This document shows, in pieces, positions 7,407 through 11,610 of a stretch of 11,610 bases of DNA. Below the pieces are notes generated by a model. It searched no databases. It was given only the letters and a program-made list of their open reading frames with translations, and was not told where the DNA came from. Position numbers and translations under genes: made by a program. Source of the stretch: an uncultured Prevotella sp. (GTDB taxonomy: Bacteria; Bacteroidota; Bacteroidia; Bacteroidales; Bacteroidaceae); the NCBI GenBank assembly GCA_937892695.1, contig CALBJK010000152.1, positions 1 through 11,610 on the forward strand, in the 5' to 3' direction. Position 1 is the stretch's first letter; every line of letters begins with the position of its first letter.

Positions 7407-8858
7407 ATGGCAAAGGAATTCATAGTAGCAATAGGGCTGGGGTCTTCTAAGATTACCGGCATAGCAGGAAAGAAGAACACAGATGGCAGCATCTCCGTTC
7501 TGGCTGTCGTCAGGGAAGATTCCTCTTCGTGCATACGCAAAGGTGTTGTGTACAACATCGACAAGACAGCTCAATGTCTGACGAATATCATCAGTCGACT
7601 GAGAACTTCGTTAGGAACGGAAATCTCACAGGTCTACGTAGGACTGGGCGGACAAAGCGTGCGTGGCATAAAAAATGTCATCGGAAAGAATCTTCCGCCA
7701 GAGACCATCGTTACACAAGCTATGGTGAATGAACTGATGGATGCCAACCGTGCCATGACTTATCCCGATGCCAAAATTCTCGATGCAATAATACAAGAAT
7801 TCCGTGTCGACACCCAACTGCAGCTTGATCCCGTAGGCATACAAGCTTCACGGCTTGAGGCCAACTTCCTCAATATCCTTTGCAGACGGTCGTTCTACAA
7901 CAGTCTTAAACGGTGCTTTGACATGGCCGGCATAGCCATTGCCGATACTTTCCTTTCAGCTGTGACACTGGCCGACAGTGTACTGACCGAAAACGAACGC
8001 CGCTCAGGATGTCTGCTGGTTGACCTCGGCGCCGAAACTACCACAGTGGCTTTGTACTACCGTGACATACTGCGCCATTTGTCGGTGATTCCTCTGGGAA
8101 GCAACAACATTACGAAAGATATCGAGTCGCTTCAGATAGATGAAAACGAAGCCGAACGCATGAAGCTAAAGTTTGCTTCGGCTTACACTGACAGTGCAGA
8201 CATCGACAAATCTTTACATCTGCGCGTCAACGACGACCGTTCTATTGACAGTACACTCTTTATCGAAATCGTTGAGGCCCGTCTGGAGGAAATCATAGAG
8301 AACGTATGGTTCCAAGTCCCTACTGAGTACACCGACAAGATACTCGGCGGCATCGTCCTTACTGGCGGTGGTTCTAACATGCCTAATATAGAAACCGCTT
8401 TCCGCCGCAAGACCCACATCGACAAGGTGCGTGTGGCCAAATTTGTATCGTTCAACGTCACTGTGGCCAACTCTAAGGTGACGCTCCCTCGCGATGCAAC
8501 AATGAACACTGTGCTGAGTCTGGTGGCAGCAGGCAATATGAATTGTGCCGGAGGCGATGTCAATAACACGTTGTTCAATCCGGAAGGCGAACCGACACAG
8601 TCCCAGCGTGCACCCGGAAGCATGATGCAATCGGGAAGAACAGTACAGAAGAATTCTGCCGAAGAGGATGAAGAACGCAGACGAAAGGAAGATGAAGAGC
8701 GTAAACGTAAGGAGGAGGAAGCTGAACTCAAACGCATAGAAGAGGAAGAGGCCGAACTCAAGCGCAAGGAAGAAGAGCGCAAACGTAATTCTTGGTTCAA
8801 CAAGACAATGCGCAAGACGAAGGACTTCTTCCATAAAATGGTAGAACCGGAAAACTGA
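7407..8858 (+). CDS. ftsA: Cell division protein FtsA, actin-like membrane tether of FtsZ
   Basis: FtsA is an actin-family ATPase that binds the FtsZ tail and anchors the Z ring to the membrane. The 483-residue protein is about 60 longer than E. coli FtsA (420). Actin-fold motifs visible are phosphate 1 (GLGSSKITG, residues 10-18), phosphate 2 (DLGAETTT, from Asp206) and the adenosine motif (TGGGSNMP, 319-326). At position 10 the expected acidic residue is Gly (codon GGG, one base from GAG). The C-terminus has a linker, a highly charged segment (419-460) and an amphipathic helix (462-479) followed by EPEN. The ATG at 7407 puts phosphate 1 at the usual place near the N-terminus. It lies 15 bp after ftsQ and 42 bp before ftsZ, the classic order. 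Confidence 0.97.
   Translation: MAKEFIVAIGLGSSKITGIAGKKNTDGSISVLAVVREDSSSCIRKGVVYNIDKTAQCLTNIISRLRTSLGTEISQVYVGLGGQSVRGIKNVIGKNLPPETIVTQAMVNELMDANRAMTYPDAKILDAIIQEFRVDTQLQLDPVGIQASRLEANFLNILCRRSFYNSLKRCFDMAGIAIADTFLSAVTLADSVLTENERRSGCLLVDLGAETTTVALYYRDILRHLSVIPLGSNNITKDIESLQIDENEAERMKLKFASAYTDSADIDKSLHLRVNDDRSIDSTLFIEIVEARLEEIIENVWFQVPTEYTDKILGGIVLTGGGSNMPNIETAFRRKTHIDKVRVAKFVSFNVTVANSKVTLPRDATMNTVLSLVAAGNMNCAGGDVNNTLFNPEGEPTQSQRAPGSMMQSGRTVQKNSAEEDEERRRKEDEERKRKEEEAELKRIEEEEAELKRKEEERKRNSWFNKTMRKTKDFFHKMVEPEN
8661..8786 (+). other. FtsA ER/K-like charged segment (residues 419-460)
   Basis: 37 of 42 residues are Glu, Asp, Lys or Arg; the others are two Ala, two Leu and one Ile. Blocks of acidic residues alternate with blocks of basic ones every three to four positions, the pattern expected of a stable single alpha-helix or a charged coiled coil. 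A heptad pattern of hydrophobic residues is almost absent, which favours a single helix. It connects the FtsA globular domain with the membrane helix at 462-479. Confidence 0.8.
8718..8777 (+). repeat. Two-copy 30-bp tandem repeat inside ftsA
   Basis: Copies 8718-8747 and 8748-8777 encode EAELKRIEEE and EAELKRKEEE, identical except Ile444 versus Lys454. The DNA copies differ mainly at third codon positions and at the Ile/Lys codon. This suggests an older in-frame duplication kept at the protein level, which would lengthen the charged helix by ten residues per unit. Confidence 0.85.
8790..8843 (+). other. FtsA C-terminal amphipathic membrane-targeting helix
   Basis: Residues 462-479 (SWFNKTMRKTKDFFHKMV) form a regular amphipathic helix. 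At 100 degrees per residue, W463, F464, M468, F474, F475, M478 and V479 fall within one 160-degree face, while R469, the four Lys (466, 470, 472, 477) and Asp473 fall on the other. FtsA proteins end in such a membrane-targeting sequence. Only EPEN follows. Confidence 0.8.
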
Positions 8859-8885
8859 CGACATGATGACCGGTATAGTCAAATA

Positions 8886-8891
8886 AAAGGA
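8886..8891 (+). promoter_or_regulatory. Shine-Dalgarno-like AAAGGA before ftsZ
   Basis: AAAGGA ends nine bases before the ftsZ ATG (8901) and resembles the anti-Shine-Dalgarno complement. The other starts in this cluster have only A-rich leaders, as is common in Bacteroidota, so this site stands out and supports the chosen ftsZ start. Confidence 0.45.
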
Positions 8892-8900
8892 ACTTACATT

Positions 8901-10292
8901 ATGCCTGAAGATAAAAACAACAGTGTTGCCGCTTCTAATAATAGAAATGGCAATGGAGCAACAACAAACCCCGACTCCCTGATGGTCGACTTTGGCCCTA
9001 CGGAGACTAGAAACAATATAATAAAAGTAATCGGAGTAGGAGGTGGTGGCGGTAATGCCGTCAATCACATGTATCGTGAAGGCATACACGATGTTTCATT
9101 CGTGCTGTGCAACACCGATAATCAGGCTCTTAACGACTCTCCTGTGCCAATCCATCTGCAACTTGGCAAGGAAGGGCTGGGAGCCGGAAACAAACCTGAA
9201 AAAGCCCGAATGGCCGCTGAGGAAAGTCTGGAAAGCATCAAGCGTATGCTTAGTGACGGTACTAAGATGGCCTTTATCACAGCCGGGATGGGTGGCGGCA
9301 CCGGTACCGGAGCAGCCCCTGTCATAGCCCGTGTGTCAAAAGAGCTGGGTATTCTCACTGTCGGTATTGTCACAATACCGTTCCGTTTCGAGGGCGACCG
9401 CAAGATAGACCAGGCTCTCGACGGCGTTGAGGAAATGTCGAAACATGTAGACGCTTTGCTTGTCATCAACAACGAGCGTCTGCGCGAAATATATCCTGAC
9501 CTTACAGTCCTTGACGCTTTCGGCAAAGCCGACGACACGCTCAGCGTAGCGGCGAAGAGCATTGCAGAAATCATAACCAACCACGGACTTATAAATCTCG
9601 ACTTCAACGATGTGAAGACGGTTCTCAAAGATGGTGGCGTAGCCATTATGAGTACCGGATACGGAGAAGGCGAAGGACGCGTGAAGAAAGCCATAGAAGA
9701 CGCTCTCAACTCGCCGTTGCTCAACGACAACGACGTATTCAATTCCAAGAAGATATTGCTCAGCATCAACTTCTGTAACGAAAAAGGCGCGAATGCGGGA
9801 CTTATGATGGAGGAGATGAACGATGTCAACGACTTCATGGCCAAGTTCGACAATGGCTTCGAAATAAAATGGGGAATAGCTCTCGACCCCGATCTGGGCA
9901 AGAAGGTGAAGGTCACCATTCTCGCTACAGGTTTCGGAATAGAGAATGTGGACGGCATGAACAACCACCTGAAAAAACATTCCCAGGAGGATGCCGATCG
10001 TCTTGCCCGCGAACAAGAGAAGGTCATCGACCGTGTCAACCGCCGCAACCGTTATTATGGTCGCGAAGGTGGCGGCACTCAATACAAACATCGTCCGCAC
10101 ATATATCTGTTCCATTCGGACGATCTCGACAACGAAGAGGTAATACTTGCCGTTGAAAACACACCGACATATAAACGCACCCGCCAGATGCTCGAAGATA
10201 TACGCAGCCAGGCAGGTGACGGTCTGGCTCAGAACGACGTGGCGAAAAAAGAAGGTGAACAACCTGTTCGGGGTGTGATAAGTTTCGGATAA
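8901..10292 (+). CDS. ftsZ: Cell division GTPase FtsZ (tubulin homologue)
   Basis: FtsZ polymerises in the cytoplasm with GTP to form the division ring. The 463-residue protein is longer than E. coli FtsZ (383). It has an Asn-rich N-terminal extension (about residues 1-30), then VIGVGGGGGNAVNHM (43-57), the tubulin signature GGGTGTGAAP (131-140), and the T7 loop NLDFNDVK (232-239) with the catalytic Asp pair at 234 and 237. Nothing essential is missing. The GTPase and C-terminal core end at about residue 350. A charged linker follows (about 360-400), then HIYLFHSDDLDNEEV and PTYKR (422-426), which resembles the PAFLR-type tail peptide that binds FtsA. A further 37 residues follow, ending RGVISFG, so that peptide is internal. 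The ATG at 8901 is preceded by AAAGGA. yqeY starts 21 bp downstream and probably shares the transcript. Confidence 0.98.
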   Translation: MPEDKNNSVAASNNRNGNGATTNPDSLMVDFGPTETRNNIIKVIGVGGGGGNAVNHMYREGIHDVSFVLCNTDNQALNDSPVPIHLQLGKEGLGAGNKPEKARMAAEESLESIKRMLSDGTKMAFITAGMGGGTGTGAAPVIARVSKELGILTVGIVTIPFRFEGDRKIDQALDGVEEMSKHVDALLVINNERLREIYPDLTVLDAFGKADDTLSVAAKSIAEIITNHGLINLDFNDVKTVLKDGGVAIMSTGYGEGEGRVKKAIEDALNSPLLNDNDVFNSKKILLSINFCNEKGANAGLMMEEMNDVNDFMAKFDNGFEIKWGIALDPDLGKKVKVTILATGFGIENVDGMNNHLKKHSQEDADRLAREQEKVIDRVNRRNRYYGREGGGTQYKHRPHIYLFHSDDLDNEEVILAVENTPTYKRTRQMLEDIRSQAGDGLAQNDVAKKEGEQPVRGVISFG

Positions 10293-10313
10293 GGATTAAT
10301 ACAACAAATAATT

Positions 10314-10763
10314 ATGGCACTTTACGAGAAAATAAGTGAAGACATCAAATCGGCTATGAAAGCCCGCGACAAGGTGCGTCTGGAAACCTTGCGCAACATC
10401 AAGAAAGTATTTATCGAAGCAAAGACAGCTCCCGGAGCCAATGACAAGCTCGAAGATGCCGATGCCATGAAGATATTACAGAAACTCGCCAAGCAGGGAC
10501 ATGAGACTGCCCAGACCTACATCGACAACAACCGCCAAGACCTTGCCGACGAGGAACTGGCCCAGGCCAAGATTATCGAAGAATATCTGCCTAAGCCCCT
10601 TAGCGAGGCCGAACTCGAAGCGGCCGTCAAAGAGATAGTGGCTTCTATCGGCGCGCAGGGCATGAAAGACATGGGCAAAGTCATGGGTGTAGCTTCGAAG
10701 CAGCTTGCCGGCAAAGCCGACGGCCGCGCAATATCGACGATTGTCAAGAAGCTTCTGGCCTGA
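10314..10763 (+). CDS. GatB/YqeY domain-containing protein
   Basis: This 149-residue protein belongs to the YqeY family, related to the C-terminal (YqeY) domain of the amidotransferase subunit GatB. Family-like features are SAMKARDKVRLETLRNIK near the N-terminus, the central EEYLPKPLSEAEL, and the C-terminal GMKDMGKVMGVASKQLAGKADGR. It is all helical in appearance and has no signal peptide. Its role is unclear; an amidotransferase-like or tRNA-binding function is suggested only by the domain name. It starts 21 bp after ftsZ and ends 19 bp before a strong terminator, so it is the last gene of the division transcript. Confidence 0.93.
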   Translation: MALYEKISEDIKSAMKARDKVRLETLRNIKKVFIEAKTAPGANDKLEDADAMKILQKLAKQGHETAQTYIDNNRQDLADEELAQAKIIEEYLPKPLSEAELEAAVKEIVASIGAQGMKDMGKVMGVASKQLAGKADGRAISTIVKKLLA

Positions 10764-10782
10764 CATAGCCTTCTGCTAAAAT

Positions 10783-10833
10783 AATAAAACGCACTTACCT
10801 TTCTGCTATTATGGGAAGTAAGTGCGTTTTATT
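10783..10833. terminator. Bidirectional intrinsic terminator between yqeY and recO
   Basis: Bases 10783-10798 pair perfectly with 10818-10833 (16 bp: AATAAAACGCACTTAC against GTAAGTGCGTTTTATT), with a 19-base loop. The stem ends in A/T pairs, so on the + strand the hairpin runs into TTTTATTT, and on the - strand the same arm gives GTTTTATT. It can therefore end both the mraY-to-yqeY transcript and the convergent recO transcript. Its position in a convergent gap of 121 bp fits this. Confidence 0.9.
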
Positions 10834-10844
10834 TATGCCGTTTT

Positions 10845-10868
10845 GTGGTCTGTTTTGTATTAGACCGC
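10845..10868. other. Small hairpin near the recO 3' end
   Basis: Bases 10845-10852 can pair with 10861-10868 (core GGTCT/AGACC, two G-T wobbles) around an 8-base loop. It lies just downstream of the recO stop, but no T-run follows on either strand, so it is unlikely to be a terminator alone. It may be an RNA 3' stem or chance. Confidence 0.3.
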
Positions 10869-10884
10869 CTTTGTATAAATCTCT

Positions 10885-11610
10885 TCATTCAAATACTTCT
10901 CTGAGCACCGCGAGTGATTTCGGTTCAGGAAAGTCAGGCACGTGCAGACGGTAGTACTTTATTATAATGTTAATGCAGCGGTTGCGCTCTTCGCGGGTGA
11001 AACGGAACAGATGCATTGTGGCGTAGCTCATGCGCATTAGTAATTCTATCTTGCAGGCTTCGTCGGGCAGAAGAAAGTCGGAGTGGAACGGAGGTCGGGA
11101 CGTGAAACATCCGCTGCGCAAGTCGAAATAGTAATCGGTCGTGCCATGTTCGGTGTTGGGATAGAATCCCACGAACATCGTGAGGTGCATCAGAAACACA
11201 ATGTGGAAGTTTGAGCATGCTGCCGTGCTTGTGTCGAGCCATCTCATGCTGTCCTCTATATACTTGAAAAGGGGCCTGTCTGCCTGTTCTGAACGTGTGG
11301 CATAATAGAGGAACTCGGCTATGAACATGCCCATTGCCATCTTTTTGGGGTCGAAGGGTATGGATATGAACGGAAATGCTGACGACGCATCCTTTATGTG
11401 TTGCATCTTGATGTTTGGACGATAATCGAAGATGATATCGAGAATGTTGAGCGGCTGCAAGATTTGTTTCTTTACTTTAGACCGGCTCGTCTTAGGTATG
11501 CGTTGCATGAAAGTCAGACGGCCAAACTCGTCTGTAATCATATCGACTATGAGCTGAGAGTCACCATACCTTATTGTGCGCAGCACCATAGCTCTGGTTC
11601 TTGTAAGCAT
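10885..11610 (-). CDS. recO: DNA repair protein RecO
   Basis: RecO acts with RecR (and RecF) to load RecA on SSB-coated single-stranded DNA. The 241-residue protein begins MLTRTRAMVLRTIRYGDSQLI, the typical RecO start, with an N-terminal OB-fold (about residues 1-80, including DEFGRLTFMQR) followed by a helical domain. Single cysteines are present, but no CxxC pairs, so the zinc site known in some RecO proteins is not visible; E. coli RecO also lacks it. The stop is at 10885-10887 on the minus strand. The ATG is the last three bases of the window, so its promoter is outside; the start looks right because it matches family N-termini. It is convergent with yqeY and does not belong to the division operon. 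Confidence 0.92.
   Translation of the reverse strand: MLTRTRAMVLRTIRYGDSQLIVDMITDEFGRLTFMQRIPKTSRSKVKKQILQPLNILDIIFDYRPNIKMQHIKDASSAFPFISIPFDPKKMAMGMFIAEFLYYATRSEQADRPLFKYIEDSMRWLDTSTAACSNFHIVFLMHLTMFVGFYPNTEHGTTDYYFDLRSGCFTSRPPFHSDFLLPDEACKIELLMRMSYATMHLFRFTREERNRCINIIIKYYRLHVPDFPEPKSLAVLREVFE

Noticed and set aside
9122..10262. Two overlapping antisense open frames of 308 codons each opposite ftsZ, and a 291-codon one opposite ftsA (8214-9089)
   Set aside because: They lie fully antisense to strongly conserved genes, their translations show no domain or motif, and two of them overlap in different frames. They reflect codon bias of the + strand genes.
1..11610. CRISPR arrays, insertion sequences, tRNA or rRNA genes, phage genes
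   Set aside because: None seen: no regularly spaced repeats, no transposase-like frames and no RNA gene signature. The gaps are too short to hold such elements.

Overview
This window is part of the division and cell wall (dcw) cluster of a Bacteroidota bacterium, probably a Prevotella-like member of Bacteroidales. Four things support this: the gene order mraY-murD-ftsW-murG-murC-ftsQ-ftsA-ftsZ-yqeY with no murB or ddl between murC and ftsQ; A-rich start regions that mostly lack a Shine-Dalgarno sequence; a TAnnTTTG promoter element before murG; and the style of the proteins (MraY with a long extra loop, a long charged FtsA tail, a long FtsZ C-terminus). The genus is inferred from memory of protein style and is not proven.

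Layout. Positions 1-10 match the end of a common Illumina adapter and are probably not genomic. From about 11 to 926 lies the 3' three quarters of mraY. Then, all on the + strand, come murD (966-2306), ftsW (2374-3648), a 144-bp spacer with a promoter-like element, murG (3793-4914), murC (4937-6328), ftsQ (6330-7391), ftsA (7407-8858), ftsZ (8901-10292) and yqeY (10314-10763). A strong, symmetrical hairpin terminator (10783-10833) separates this block from recO, which runs the other way (11610-10885) and has its ATG exactly at the window edge. Almost every base is coding, and no gap exceeds 150 bp.

How the genes work together. MurC and MurD add the first two amino acids (L-Ala, D-Glu) to UDP-MurNAc in the cytoplasm. 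MraY moves the finished MurNAc-pentapeptide onto undecaprenyl phosphate (lipid I). MurG adds GlcNAc (lipid II). FtsW polymerises lipid II at the septum. FtsZ forms the ring, FtsA ties it to the membrane, and FtsQ belongs to the periplasmic FtsQBL regulator of septal synthesis. YqeY (a GatB/YqeY-domain protein) and RecO (recombinational repair) are neighbours rather than obvious parts of the pathway.

No new multi-gene system is visible: this is a conserved housekeeping locus. The points of interest are within it. FtsA has a nearly fully charged ER/K-like segment with a 10-residue tandem repeat, leading into a very regular amphipathic membrane helix. The FtsA nucleotide pocket has Gly where an acidic residue is expected. 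FtsQ has a roughly 90-residue charged periplasmic tail. The FtsZ PxYxR-like peptide is internal instead of terminal. There is an internal promoter candidate before murG, and an adapter remnant at base 1.
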